Source of the DNA: Paraburkholderia metrosideri
GTDB taxonomy: Bacteria > Pseudomonadota > Gammaproteobacteria > Burkholderiales > Burkholderiaceae
Length of the DNA: 64,000 nucleotides
Reading direction: 5' to 3'
Assembly (NCBI RefSeq): GCF_904848625.1
Contig: NZ_CAJHCP010000009.1
Location: 1 to 64,000 of the forward strand
Program-made: the position numbers and the translations under genes
Shown: positions 9,892 to 19,312 of the stretch, piece by piece
Layout: every line of letters starts with the position of its first letter
Numbering within the stretch: the stretch's first letter is position 1
Notes under the pieces: model-generated
What the model saw: the letters and a program-made list of their open reading frames with translations, nothing else
Databases searched by the model: none
What the model was told of the DNA's origin: nothing

Positions 9892-11328
9892 ATGGCATCT
9901 CAAGTCGAGACAAAGCTGTCGTTGCCTGCATTGACGTCGATGGTCGTCGGGTCGATGGTCGGCGCAGGAATCTTCTCGTTGCCGCGCAATTTTGCGCGCG
10001 CCACTGGTCCGCTCGGAGCGATCATCGCGTGGTGCGTGGCGGGTATCGGCATGTATGCGTTAGCGAGAGTGTTTCAGGCGTTAGCCGAGCGACGCCCCGA
10101 ACTCGACGCCGGCGTCTTTGCATACGCGAGAGAAGGTTTCGGTGACTACGCCGGTTTCCTCTCTGCGTTCGGCTATTGGATGGCCGGATGTTTTGGCAAC
10201 GTATCGTATTGGGTGTTGATCAAATCGACGCTCGGCGCATTCGTTCCCGCGTTCGGCGACGGCAACACCGCCACGGCGATCGCCGTATCATCGGTCGGCA
10301 TCTGGCTATTTCATCTTGTGATGCTGCGAGGCGTGCAATCGGCTACGTTGATCAATACCATCGTGACCGTTGCAAAAGTAATTCCGATCATTGTGTTCAT
10401 CGCCATATTGATCGTGCTGTTCCGCTTCGACATGTTTCATGCGAACTTTTGGGAGAGCGGGGAAACCGCGCTCTCGGCGGGTCTGTTTTCGCAGGTCCGC
10501 GCGACGATGCTGATCACCGTGTTTGTGTTCGTTGGTATCGAGGGCGCGAGTGTCTATTCACGCTATGCAAAGCAGCGTTCACACGTGGGCGCGGCGACGA
10601 TCACCGGCTTTATCGCCGTATTGTGCTTGCTGGTGCTCGTTACGCTGCTGCCTTATGCAGTGTTGCCGCGTGCGGATATCGCCGTGATGCGTCAGCCGTC
10701 CATGGCCGCTGTACTGGGTGCATTGCTTGGGCCGTTCGGCACGGTCTTTATTGGCGCGGGACTGATCGTTTCCATTCTCGGTGCGTATCTCGCGTGGTCG
10801 CTCATCTGCGCGGAAGTACTCTTTGCCGCGGCACGTACCGGTACGATGCCGCAGGTGTTCTCCCGGCAAAACGAACGCAAGCTGCCCGTCGCGGCCATCT
10901 GGCTAACCAGTACTGTCGTGCAGTTATTCGTCATCAGCACGTATTGGTCGAACGACGCGTTTTCGTTGATGTTGAATCTCACCAGTTCGATGGCGTTGAT
11001 TCCGTACTTTCTGGTGGCCGGATTCGGTATCAAGGCAGCGCGCCGTGATATCGAGCAGGGCGCCGGGCCGCAACGCGCATTGCGTCGCGACTACTTCATT
11101 GCTGCGTTTGCGACGCTTTATACGGTGTTTTTGCTATTCGCGGGTGGAACCAAATTTCTGATGATGTCGGCGTTGCTCTACGCGCCCGGCAGCGTGTTAT
11201 TCATTCTGGCAAGGCGCGAGCGCGGCTTGAGCGTTTTTACGAAAGTCGAGTGGATCATCTTCGTGGTCGCAGTCTGCGGCGCTCTATCGGCACTGATCGG
11301 TTTGATCAGCGGTGCGATTGTGGTCTGA
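9892..11328 (+). CDS. APC-family basic amino acid antiporter (ArcD/YjdE-like)
   Basis: 478 residues with about 12 hydrophobic segments. The N-terminal glycine-rich TM1 signature (SMVGAGIFSLP) is characteristic of the amino acid-polyamine-organocation superfamily. The overall sequence resembles the arginine:ornithine / basic amino acid antiporter group, including SRYAKQRSHVGAAT after TM6. It would exchange an amino acid for another amino acid or an amine across the inner membrane. No arginine deiminase or decarboxylase genes are adjacent, so the substrate is not fixed by context. It converges on the Mrp operon with only 14 bp between stop codons. Confidence 0.88.
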   Translation: MASQVETKLSLPALTSMVVGSMVGAGIFSLPRNFARATGPLGAIIAWCVAGIGMYALARVFQALAERRPELDAGVFAYAREGFGDYAGFLSAFGYWMAGCFGNVSYWVLIKSTLGAFVPAFGDGNTATAIAVSSVGIWLFHLVMLRGVQSATLINTIVTVAKVIPIIVFIAILIVLFRFDMFHANFWESGETALSAGLFSQVRATMLITVFVFVGIEGASVYSRYAKQRSHVGAATITGFIAVLCLLVLVTLLPYAVLPRADIAVMRQPSMAAVLGALLGPFGTVFIGAGLIVSILGAYLAWSLICAEVLFAAARTGTMPQVFSRQNERKLPVAAIWLTSTVVQLFVISTYWSNDAFSLMLNLTSSMALIPYFLVAGFGIKAARRDIEQGAGPQRALRRDYFIAAFATLYTVFLLFAGGTKFLMMSALLYAPGSVLFILARRERGLSVFTKVEWIIFVVAVCGALSALIGLISGAIVV

Positions 11329-11342
11329 TCTGACGTCGAGGT

Positions 11343-14300
11343 TTATCGCAGGTTGGCGCCGAACCCGGTACTCGCAAAGTAGAGCACCAGAAAATAACCG
11401 AGCACATAGAGCGCGTAAGTCTGTGCGTTGCCGGTGTAGACGAGCCGTATTTTCGCAGCAGCAGCGAGTGCGCCGTGAGAAACACCGCGCCAGAACATCT
11501 GCGCGATCGGCGGAACCGCGCGGCCGAGTATAGGCCGGTAAAACCTGAAAAAGTCGGACACGCTTTCGGCCTGGTGATGCCGGCTGCGATAGAACAGCAT
11601 GACGATGGCGAACAGCACCACGACCACCGCAAGAACAATGAGCACCACCGGAGTCGGATTCCAGAATCCGTAAATGCTCTCCAGCGACATACCTCCCCAT
11701 ACCAGCGTTGAAGCAAACTGCGGGTCGATAGCGGCCGACACGGGTTCGATCAGCAGCTTCGGGAAAAACGACAGAATCGCAATGCCGACGACCAGCGCGA
11801 GTTGCGGCAGAAGCAACAGAAGCGGCGCTTCCTTGACATCGGTCTGACCCGCGTGGCGCGCTCCGAAGAACAGGCCGCTAACCAGACGCGCCATATAAAG
11901 GAAGCCGACGAACGTCGCAATCAGGCCGCACACCGCGAGTCCGTACCAGCCCTTGTCCGTCATCGCGCTCAACAGTAGCCACTTTCCACCAAAGCCCATC
12001 AGCGGCGGCAAACCCGACATCGAAACAATCGCGATCAGCACCATCGCAAACGTGAACGGCATGGCGCGTGCAAGCCCTCCCGTTTCGGCGAAATTGCGCG
12101 TGCCGGTACGCATGATGATGCCTGCCAGCGCGAGAAACAGAATGCCCTTCACCAGCATGTGATTGGCGACGAGATAAAGCGCGGTGACCCAGCCGAGATG
12201 ACTCATTAACGCGATCGCGGTGACGATATAGCCGAGCTGGCTCATGCTCGACAATGCGAGCAGGCGCTTGAAGTCGTTTTGTCTCGTCGCCATCAGCGCG
12301 CCGGCAATCGTCGTGAGCATGCCGATCCACGCCATCACATGGGCAAGCTCCAGACCGACTTCCGAGCGTATCGTCAGATAGGTGCAGATCAGCAGACCGA
12401 ACATCGACACCTTGCTGACAACGGCGGATAGCATCGCGGTCACGTCGTCTTCCGCTTCGGTGTAGGCGCCGGGAAGCCACACGTGTACACCAATCGCCCC
12501 TGCCTTGATCAGAAAGCCGGTTGCCAGCAGCACGAACGCGCGGCTGGCATCCGGGCCTGAGCGGATCAGCGCGGCGAGTTCGATACTGCCGTCGAGCGCC
12601 GCGACCGCAGCGAAACCGGCGAGCAGACAGAACGCCGATAGCAGCGAGAACAGCAGGAAGGTCAGCACATGGGGTCCGGCATTCCGGCATTTGGCGATCA
12701 GGAAGCAGGAAGACAGCGTGATGATTTCCCAGCTATAGAAGAATTCGAGTGTGGTCGTCGAGCGCAGTAGTGCGGGGATCGAAAGCAGCAGGACTATCAG
12801 CATCGGGTAGAAACCTGAACGGACGTCGCTGCGATAAAGGCTCGCCGCCGCGATCGCGAAGCTGCCCGCGAGTAGCAGCCACGCAAACAGACCGGCTATG
12901 CCGTGCGCGTCCGCGGCGAGCCGCGTGCCGACCAGCGCGAGCACGATCAGCGTTAAGACGCCTTTCAGGCGTCCGGGCAGACGATCGCCCGCATAGAACA
13001 GCGCACCGGCGATCAGCGGTGAAAACAGCCATGCCGACCCTGCGCCCGAGAACGCCGCCGCCGCGTAGCCAGCCGCAATCAGCAGGGCTGCCACGCAGAA
13101 CAGCGGGAATAACGTGGCCAGGTCGGGGCCGCCTTTGACCTCGTCCTCGGATAACCGCAGCGCGCGCACGAACCAGTGGAACATGTACGCTGCTTCGAGC
13201 AACGAGCCAGTGAGGATCAGCACGATCCAATAGGGCTTGCCGGCAATGGTCAATTGCATGACCAGTTCCCACTTTGCCCAGAAGGCGGGGAAGGGCGGCA
13301 AACCGGCAATGGCTACGAGAAACAAACCAAGCAGTCCGATTAGCAGCGGACTGCGCGACAGGATCGCGAAAGCGTCATCGCCGTGCCGCTTCAGAATGCC
13401 GACGAGCCAGAATAGCCCTGCCTTAGCGAACAGATGATTGATGAACAGCCCGCCCACTACGAGCGGAATCGACGCTTGCGCTCCCACTTGCCGCAGCAGC
13501 GCAAGCGCCAGCATCAATAGTCCCATCTGCCCAATCGACGAATACCCGAGTACGCGTTGCGGCTTGGTCTGTTTGAGCGCCAGCAGATTCGAGAACAGGA
13601 AGGTGAGGCCACCGGAAATCGCGATCAGATCGAGCTGTCTTTCGAACAAAGGCAGCAGTTTGAGCAACGCGAAAAACACGCCCGCCGACACGCCGACCGA
13701 CACCATTGCAGCAATGCCGCTCGGCGCGGTTTCATACACATCGAGTCCCCAGCCGTTCGCCGGAAACGGCTTGAGTTCGATGACGAGGCACGCGAATACG
13801 AGCAGAACGGCAGTGACGGCGATCGGGCCATTGAGCTCGGCGCGGACCGCGATCAGGTCGTCGATATTCAGCGTGCCGCTCACGTAATAGAGCAACACTG
13901 CGCCGAGCAGGAACAAGGTCGACGCAATGACGGTGGCCATGATGTACTTGAATGCCGCCGACAACGCGGCGGGCGTACGGTCGAGGCCGAGCAGGCCGTA
14001 CGTGGCAATGGAAACAATCTCGAGAAACACGAACAGATTGAACAGATCACGGGTCATCACCATGCCGTCGATGCCCATCACGAGAATCAGATAGAGCAGC
14101 AACGCCGCGTAATTGCCGCGCAGACGATCCCACAAATGCAGCGCCCCGAGCAGCGCCACCAGGTTGACGCTGAACGCGAAGAAGCCTTCCCATATACCGA
14201 AGCGCAGGTTGATCGAGACCGGCGGCAACGCGCCCGCCGTGAGGACTTCGATCGTGTCGCCGCCGTTGATCAGGCCAAAGAACGAGACGCCGCTTACCAG

Positions 14301-14435
14301 CACGATTCCGCCGAGCGCGACGAAGAAGCCGCCGGTCAGCCACGACTTGCCGAGCCGGTAAAGCAGAGGGATCGCGAAGCCGCCACCCAGCCCCAGAATG
14401 AAGATGTTCAGCGGATGAAACAGCCCGGCTACCAT
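11343..14435 (-). CDS. mnhD: Mrp/Mbh-type antiporter subunit with two fused proton-antiporter domains
   Basis: 1030 residues from the ATG at 14435; the longer frame back to 14735 is a shadow of mnhC. A usual MrpD is about 500 residues, and here two complete antiporter modules lie in tandem. Module 1 (about 1-490) has a TM5 Glu in TRDLFNLFVFLEI, a TM7 Lys in ELKPFPANGWGLD and LGYSSIGQMG. Module 2 (about 540-930) has FFYSWEIITL, LIKAGAIGVHVWLPGAY, ALSSMSQLGY and NHMLVKG. Both Glu/Lys pairs used in proton translocation are thus kept. The start overlaps the mnhC stop by 7 bp. It is the last gene of the operon and most likely supplies the roles of both MrpA and MrpD antiporter halves. There is no frameshift at the junction. 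Confidence 0.92.
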   Translation of the reverse strand: MVAGLFHPLNIFILGLGGGFAIPLLYRLGKSWLTGGFFVALGGIVLVSGVSFFGLINGGDTIEVLTAGALPPVSINLRFGIWEGFFAFSVNLVALLGALHLWDRLRGNYAALLLYLILVMGIDGMVMTRDLFNLFVFLEIVSIATYGLLGLDRTPAALSAAFKYIMATVIASTLFLLGAVLLYYVSGTLNIDDLIAVRAELNGPIAVTAVLLVFACLVIELKPFPANGWGLDVYETAPSGIAAMVSVGVSAGVFFALLKLLPLFERQLDLIAISGGLTFLFSNLLALKQTKPQRVLGYSSIGQMGLLMLALALLRQVGAQASIPLVVGGLFINHLFAKAGLFWLVGILKRHGDDAFAILSRSPLLIGLLGLFLVAIAGLPPFPAFWAKWELVMQLTIAGKPYWIVLILTGSLLEAAYMFHWFVRALRLSEDEVKGGPDLATLFPLFCVAALLIAAGYAAAAFSGAGSAWLFSPLIAGALFYAGDRLPGRLKGVLTLIVLALVGTRLAADAHGIAGLFAWLLLAGSFAIAAASLYRSDVRSGFYPMLIVLLLSIPALLRSTTTLEFFYSWEIITLSSCFLIAKCRNAGPHVLTFLLFSLLSAFCLLAGFAAVAALDGSIELAALIRSGPDASRAFVLLATGFLIKAGAIGVHVWLPGAYTEAEDDVTAMLSAVVSKVSMFGLLICTYLTIRSEVGLELAHVMAWIGMLTTIAGALMATRQNDFKRLLALSSMSQLGYIVTAIALMSHLGWVTALYLVANHMLVKGILFLALAGIIMRTGTRNFAETGGLARAMPFTFAMVLIAIVSMSGLPPLMGFGGKWLLLSAMTDKGWYGLAVCGLIATFVGFLYMARLVSGLFFGARHAGQTDVKEAPLLLLLPQLALVVGIAILSFFPKLLIEPVSAAIDPQFASTLVWGGMSLESIYGFWNPTPVVLIVLAVVVVLFAIVMLFYRSRHHQAESVSDFFRFYRPILGRAVPPIAQMFWRGVSHGALAAAAKIRLVYTGNAQTYALYVLGYFLVLYFASTGFGANLR

Positions 14436-14803
14436 TTCGACTCGGTGAAGGCGTCGATGGACAAGGTCTTCTTGGCGGCGTAAAGACGGATCGCAAATGA
14501 CAGCATGACCGCCGTGACCGACAGGCCGATCACAATCGCCGTCACAACCAGAGCGGACGGGATCGGATCGATGGCGCGCCGTGCGGCGTCGGCTTTGCTC
14601 AACGCAGAGTCGATGATCGGCGCGGTGCCTCCGGTGATATACCCGGTCGCGACCATCACGATATGCAATCCGGTGTCGATCACCGCGAAGCCGATGATGA
14701 TGCGCAGAATGTTGCGCTGGGTCAGCATCCCCCACAGACCGATCAATGACAGGCAGAAGCCTGTGATCAGAAGGATGGTCGAAACCGGTAGGCCCGTGGT
14801 CAT
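14429..14803 (-). CDS. mnhC: Mrp antiporter subunit C (NuoK-like)
   Basis: 124 residues with three hydrophobic helices, homologous to NuoK/MrpC. The family phrase GVWGMLTQRNILRIIIGF-like segment follows TM1, and TM2 carries the conserved small-residue run. An AGGAGA ribosome-binding site precedes the ATG at 14803. It lies 16 bp after mnhB and overlaps the fused antiporter gene. It is an integral component of the membrane arm. A polar insert between TM2 and TM3 (SALSKADAARRAIDP) is typical of betaproteobacterial copies. Confidence 0.92.
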   Translation of the reverse strand: MTTGLPVSTILLITGFCLSLIGLWGMLTQRNILRIIIGFAVIDTGLHIVMVATGYITGGTAPIIDSALSKADAARRAIDPIPSALVVTAIVIGLSVTAVMLSFAIRLYAAKKTLSIDAFTESKW

Positions 14804-14819
14804 GCGCCGTTCTCCTTCG

Positions 14820-15515
14820 TCAGCTTCTGAACCGGTCGAGAATCACACTCAACTCCGCGCCGACCTTGACGCCGAGCAGTGCCGAGATCAACGGAATAGC
14901 ACCCGCGCTGAAAAACGCGCCGAACTGGCCGCGCGGCAGAAAGCGCGCGTCGAGAAAGCCGCCCGCCAGCACGAGTCCGAGAATGCCGATGAATACATAG
15001 ATCACGCCGGCGAACGATTCGACGACGCTCAGCAGCGCGACATTCAACGTAGCGCCGGGTCGCGCCAGTAGCATCAGCATCACCCCAGACGCGACGATCG
15101 CACCGCCCTGAAAGCCGCCGCCCGCTGACAGGTGACCGTTCACGATCACATACGCGCCGAAAGTCAGGATCATGGGCAGCAGTACCTGTGTGCCGGTTCT
15201 GACAATTTCACCTGCCTCGCGGCGCGGGCGGTCCTGGTCCGCAGATTCCGCAGTCGTGCTGTCTTCTTTCAGCAGCAGGCCGACGCTCGCCGCGACCATG
15301 AACAGCACGGCGACTTCGCCAAGCGTATCGAAACCACGATACGTGATCAGAATGCCGGTCACGATGTTCGGTGCGCCGAGTTCGATCGGCCCCTGCACGA
15401 CATAATGCTCGGCCAGCGGTCGCAGCGCCTGCAATTCCTGATAGCCGCCGACAATGCGCCAGAAGACCACGGCGAACAGCACGACGATCAGCAGCGCAAA
15501 TACGCGGCGCATCAT
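14820..15515 (-). CDS. mnhB: Mrp subunit B fused to an MbhE-like domain
   Basis: 231 residues. The start is the ATG at 15515, which overlaps the mnhG stop as ATGA. Residues 1-85 look like the MbhE domain that in classical Mrp sits at the C-terminus of MrpA: two TMs with YRGFDTLGEVAVLF. After a charged linker (about 83-105), residues 106-231 are a typical MrpB domain with GAYVIVNGHLSAGGGFQGG. So one of the domains missing from the atypical MrpA/D protein is carried here. It is a membrane subunit of the cation/proton antiporter. Confidence 0.9.
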   Translation of the reverse strand: MMRRVFALLIVVLFAVVFWRIVGGYQELQALRPLAEHYVVQGPIELGAPNIVTGILITYRGFDTLGEVAVLFMVAASVGLLLKEDSTTAESADQDRPRREAGEIVRTGTQVLLPMILTFGAYVIVNGHLSAGGGFQGGAIVASGVMLMLLARPGATLNVALLSVVESFAGVIYVFIGILGLVLAGGFLDARFLPRGQFGAFFSAGAIPLISALLGVKVGAELSVILDRFRS

Positions 15516-15856
15516 GCTTCTTTCTCCCCGGCGCCGCGCTCTTCCTCGTCGATCAACGCGTCGGTCATCGTGGTCGATGCCATCGGCGTGCGAATCAACC
15601 ACGCCGCGCGCGATAGCGCATGCGACGACACCGGATTGGTCACCAGCACAAAATAGACGACGAGGATCAACTGGAAGGTCCAGTTCGGGTGATAGAACGC
15701 GAGGCCGATCAGTACCAGCATGTTGCCGAGCGTCGATGCCTTGGTACCGGCCTGAATGCGGGTATAGGCATCGGGCATGCGCAACAGACCGAGACCGGCA
15801 GAGAACAGAAAGACCGAGCCCGCCAGGATAAACACGCTGCCGATCAGGTCGACCAT
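15512..15856 (-). CDS. mnhG: Mrp antiporter subunit G
   Basis: 114 residues with three TMs. The MnhG/PhaG signature is clear: GLLRMPDAYTRIQAGTKASTLG after TM1, then two hydrophobic helices ending in LVTNPVSSHALSRAA. It has a 3-bp gap after the DUF4040 gene and an ATGA overlap with mnhB. Confidence 0.93.
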   Translation of the reverse strand: MVDLIGSVFILAGSVFLFSAGLGLLRMPDAYTRIQAGTKASTLGNMLVLIGLAFYHPNWTFQLILVVYFVLVTNPVSSHALSRAAWLIRTPMASTTMTDALIDEEERGAGEKEA

Positions 15857-15859
15857 GCG

Positions 15860-16108
15860 CTAGCTCCTCTCGTAGCCGGTTTTACGAATTGCGTAGAGAA
15901 AGATGAAGGTGGCGAGCCCCGAACCAATGGCGGCCTCCGCCATGGCCACGTCGGGCGCGGCAAGCAAAAGGAATGCGACCGCTGCGAACAGGCTCGCCAA
16001 TCCCGAACTGACCATTGCCGCCATGATGTTCTTCAGACACACAGCGAGTATTCCACTGACGAGAATACTGGCGCACATCAGCAGAAGCAGGAGTTTGAGC
16101 ACGATCAA
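15860..16108 (-). CDS. Stand-alone MbhD/DUF4040 subunit of the Mrp complex
   Basis: 82 residues with three hydrophobic helices. The segment LLAAPDVAMAEAAIGSG is the hallmark of the MbhD domain (DUF4040), which in classical Mrp systems is part of the C-terminal region of MrpA. In the archaeal membrane-bound hydrogenase (Mbh) it is a separate small gene, as it is here. It overlaps mnhF by 4 bp (ATGA) and precedes mnhG by 3 bp. Confidence 0.9.
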   Translation of the reverse strand: MIVLKLLLLLMCASILVSGILAVCLKNIMAAMVSSGLASLFAAVAFLLLAAPDVAMAEAAIGSGLATFIFLYAIRKTGYERS

Positions 16109-16365
16109 AGTCCTCTTTCGAGAAAGCGTGCAATCGCGAGAACAGCCAGAAAACTGAGTAACCCGTAGACGAGAGCGACATCGATATAAACAATGCGTCC
16201 CGACGTCTGAGCATACAGCGCAATCAGCGAAAGCGAGATGACGGTGAGCGTGTCGATGGCGACGACCCTGTCGATCAGTGTCTTGCCGAGTACCAGGCGG
16301 ATGACGGCGAACAGGATGGCGAAAAAGATCAGTACAGTGGCGAGCTGAAGCATGATCTCAGCCAA
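16105..16365 (-). CDS. mnhF: Mrp antiporter subunit F
   Basis: 86 residues, three TMs. MrpF features are seen: VLGKTLIDRVVAIDTLT between TM1 and TM2 and YIDVALVYGLLSFLAVLAIARFLERG at the end. It overlaps mnhE by 8 bp and the DUF4040 gene by 4 bp. It probably helps form the membrane cation path as in known Mrp complexes. Confidence 0.93.
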   Translation of the reverse strand: MAEIMLQLATVLIFFAILFAVIRLVLGKTLIDRVVAIDTLTVISLSLIALYAQTSGRIVYIDVALVYGLLSFLAVLAIARFLERGL

Positions 16366-16900
16366 AGACTTTCTCCAGATGCTTTTCGAAAGGCGTGACG
16401 AGCGCCTCGGTGGCTTCGTCGATGTCGGTCGTCTTGACGTCGAGCCAGTGGATGAACAGCAGGTCGTCGCGAATATCCATCACGAGCGAGCCTGGCGTGA
16501 GCGCGATCGAATTGGCTAGCGCGAGGCGGCCCATCGGCGATTTCAGACGGGTGCGTACCTTGATGATGCCCGGCGTGATGTCGATCCGCGGCGCGTAGAC
16601 ATAGGCCATCATGTTCAGATTGGAGCGCACCAGTTCGACGATAAAGGTGCCGCTATAAGCGAGGAAGTGGTAGAGCGAGCGGGGTGTCAAGCGCACCTGC
16701 CGCCATGCGTCGCAGGTGGACGCGAAGACATGGGCCAATACCAGCGTGATGACGGCACCCACCACCGCCGGTGCAATGGCCAGCGAAGCGTTCGCGATCA
16801 TCCAGATCGCGAACAGAATGACCCAGAGGCCAAGCATCCCCTGAGGAACTAACGACGACACTGGTTTTTCGTTGTGCGAAGCCACGTCTTCAGTTTCCAA
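16358..16900 (-). CDS. mnhE: Mrp antiporter subunit E
   Basis: 180 residues and the first gene of the operon. A hydrophobic N-terminal pair of helices (about 20-60) is followed by a cytoplasmic domain with the MrpE signature: NSIALTPGSLVMDI and a preceding GIIKVRTRLKSPMGRLALA stretch. The start at 16900 is plausible but a few other codons could serve. The operon promoter must lie in 16901-17335; no clear boxes were identified. Confidence 0.92.
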   Translation of the reverse strand: METEDVASHNEKPVSSLVPQGMLGLWVILFAIWMIANASLAIAPAVVGAVITLVLAHVFASTCDAWRQVRLTPRSLYHFLAYSGTFIVELVRSNLNMMAYVYAPRIDITPGIIKVRTRLKSPMGRLALANSIALTPGSLVMDIRDDLLFIHWLDVKTTDIDEATEALVTPFEKHLEKVFG

Positions 16901-17335
16901 AAGAGGGTGCCAGCAAAAATTCTAGGTGACAACCCGTGGCAAATCAACTGACGCACGGCGATGCGGACGGTTTGGACAGGTGCTGACTTCGAAACTGAAA
17001 ACATAAGGATCGCCTGGCGCTTTGGTCGTTTGTGATGAAAGAAATCACCGGTCCCTTTCAAATCGCCGCCACGATATCGTTCAATATTACGCAACTAACT
17101 GTCAAGTCGGCCGGGTCGCCAACCATCAGAATGCCCGGTGGCACGCTTTACCTTCCTGATACTGCACGCTAGCAAGAACTCGGGGAACGTACTCCCACTA
17201 CGCGTCTTTCCGCGTTTGTCCTATCGAATCAACGATTTTTTTATCGCAGCAAATCAATCCGTTCTGGTCGATCGGCGGCTGTTTCTACAAGCGCTTTTCG
17301 CATCAAGCTATCGTGCCCAATGCGCTTTCCCGTTG
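16901..17335. other. 435-bp gap between Mrp operon and PLD gene
   Basis: Two small frames (16849-17094 minus, 17138-17341 plus) show no family features. This must carry the Mrp operon promoter (minus strand). Nothing else is recognisable. Confidence 0.4.
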
Positions 17336-18928
17336 CTATAAAAGAGATTCAATAGGAAGAATCGACAGCATCCAGACACCCATTCGCCCGTACCACGTCG
17401 TATTGGGTTCCTTGTCGTGGCGGATCTCTTCATCGCCGTTGCGTTCGATCCAGTAGAGCCTGCCCTTCTCGTCAAGCTGCACGACGTACGCGACTTTCGG
17501 AAGCAACGCGAGGAATTTGGTCTCGATCTGCGTCGCCAGTTCCGGGCTGTCGATCACGAGACCCAGCTCCGTATTCAGATGCGCCGAGCGGGGATCGAAG
17601 TTGAATGAGCCGACGAAGACCCGTTGTTCGTCCACCACGAAAGTCTTGGCATGCAGACTCGATCCTGAACTGCCGAACGGACCTGGCGACTGCTCCTTCT
17701 TTTGAGGCGTACCCGGCACGCGTCGCAACTCGTACAGATGCACACCGCTCTTCAGCAGTTCGACGCGCCGCTTCATATAGCCGGAATGCACGGCGGCGAC
17801 ATCGGTGGCTTCGAGTGCGTTGGTCAGCACGCGCACGTCCACGCCGCGTGCCGCCAGGCCGGTCAGATACTGCGTGCCCGAAGTGGCCGGCACGAAGTAC
17901 GGCGAAACCAGATCGATTTCATGCTCGGGGTCGCCGAGCACCTCTCGCAATTGATGCGGGATCATTGCTTCCGGCGGCGCATTGTTCAAACCCTTCGCGG
18001 GATCGTCGCTGATCATTTGCGTCTTCGCCCAGTCGAGCGGCAACGTAGCATCGAGCATCTGCTGCACGATATGCGGACCGCGTAGCGCGGCCATATAGGC
18101 GTCGGCTGCCGGATCCTGCTCGATGGCCTGCGCCTTGCGCTCCAGTTCGTCGAGCCGGTCGGCGCCGACGTGCGGCAGAATCCGGTCGACGGGATAAGAC
18201 GACGCACTCGCCCAATAGCGATCGAAGTCCCGTGCGACATCAGCGGCGGCAGGGCCGACGGCGAGCACGTCGAGGTCCGCGAAGACAACACCGTCGGTGG
18301 CGTCGAAGTACTCGTCGCCAATGTTGCGGCCACCGAGAATCGTGGCCGTGCTGTCCGCGGTCATCGACTTGTTGTGCATACGCCGATTGGCACGCGAGAA
18401 GTCGGTCAGGAAGCCGAATACTTTCGGCCTGCGCACCATGAACGGATTGAACAGACGCACTTCGATGTTCGGATGCGCGTCGAGTGCCGCCAGTGTCGGG
18501 TCCAGAGAAGAGGGGATGCCGAAGTCGTCGAGTAGCAGACGCACACGCACGCCACGGTCGGCAGCCTCGTGAATTTCTTCGAGCAACAGCGTGCCGGTCA
18601 GATCGTTGCGCCAGATGTAGTACTGGATATCCAGCGTCCGTTGCGCCGAACGGATCAGGTCCATGCGCGCGGCAAACGCCATGTGCGCGTCCGACAGCGG
18701 ATAGATGCCCGCGAGACCCGCATGGGTTGCAAGCTCGGGGGCGACGGCGCGGCCCAGTGTGGTGGAGGCAGCCTCCGCTGGACTTAGCGCGACCGATTCC
18801 GTGCGATGCTCGAGCGACGGCAATGCACAGCCCGACAGCACGCTGGCGCAAAGCAGCAACGCCGGGGGCCAGCCGAGCGAACGACGTATCGCGAGGAATG
18901 AAAAAGAGTTGGCTTTCAACGCTTGCAT
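17336..18928 (-). CDS. Phospholipase D-like lipoprotein (cardiolipin synthase-type)
   Basis: 530 residues from the ATG at 18928, chosen because a signal peptide with lipobox LSGC (Cys34) follows; the longer frame to 19414 is probably not translated. Two PLD catalytic motifs are present: HNKSMTAD (His185, Lys187, Asp192) and, in the C-terminal half, HAKTFVVDE. The phrase TLDIQYYIWRNDLTG near residue 98 is typical of PLDc_2 / ClsC-like proteins. This suggests phosphatidyl transfer or phospholipid hydrolysis at the cell envelope. A paralogue lies at 61492-63042. It has no operon partner. Confidence 0.9.
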   Translation of the reverse strand: MQALKANSFSFLAIRRSLGWPPALLLCASVLSGCALPSLEHRTESVALSPAEAASTTLGRAVAPELATHAGLAGIYPLSDAHMAFAARMDLIRSAQRTLDIQYYIWRNDLTGTLLLEEIHEAADRGVRVRLLLDDFGIPSSLDPTLAALDAHPNIEVRLFNPFMVRRPKVFGFLTDFSRANRRMHNKSMTADSTATILGGRNIGDEYFDATDGVVFADLDVLAVGPAAADVARDFDRYWASASSYPVDRILPHVGADRLDELERKAQAIEQDPAADAYMAALRGPHIVQQMLDATLPLDWAKTQMISDDPAKGLNNAPPEAMIPHQLREVLGDPEHEIDLVSPYFVPATSGTQYLTGLAARGVDVRVLTNALEATDVAAVHSGYMKRRVELLKSGVHLYELRRVPGTPQKKEQSPGPFGSSGSSLHAKTFVVDEQRVFVGSFNFDPRSAHLNTELGLVIDSPELATQIETKFLALLPKVAYVVQLDEKGRLYWIERNGDEEIRHDKEPNTTWYGRMGVWMLSILPIESLL

Positions 18929-19312
18929 TCGGTCCAAGATATCCTCGGGGCTCTGGGTTGCCCGCCCGGTTTTACAATGGAAACAGAAAGACGTTATGTG
19001 AACGGGCCTTGAAGCTGCCTTGAATCTGCCTATAAGCCGGCAAACATGGCAATATCGCAACGACGCTTTACCACTCACGGGCAATACACGCGCGGACGTT
19101 GAAGAAAGCTCCTTATGTTGCACGCGTGCCCAGAATACTATGGCCGGAGGATCGGCGGTAATCGCAGAGCGGCCCTGCCAACGCATGACCGGTTCGCCCG
19201 ATGGTAGCGGCGGCCCGCGCAAATTCGAACGAGGACCAACCCTGGCGCGCCCCGCGCGTATTTCGACGGCCCCAGGTCTATTAGCGTTTCGCCTTCTCCG
19301 GAGTCGAGCAAC
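18929..19312. other. 384-bp divergent intergenic region
   Basis: It separates the PLD lipoprotein (minus) from the CREST protein (plus). Upstream frames of both genes extend into it but lack plausible starts or family features. No promoter boxes could be assigned. Confidence 0.4.
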
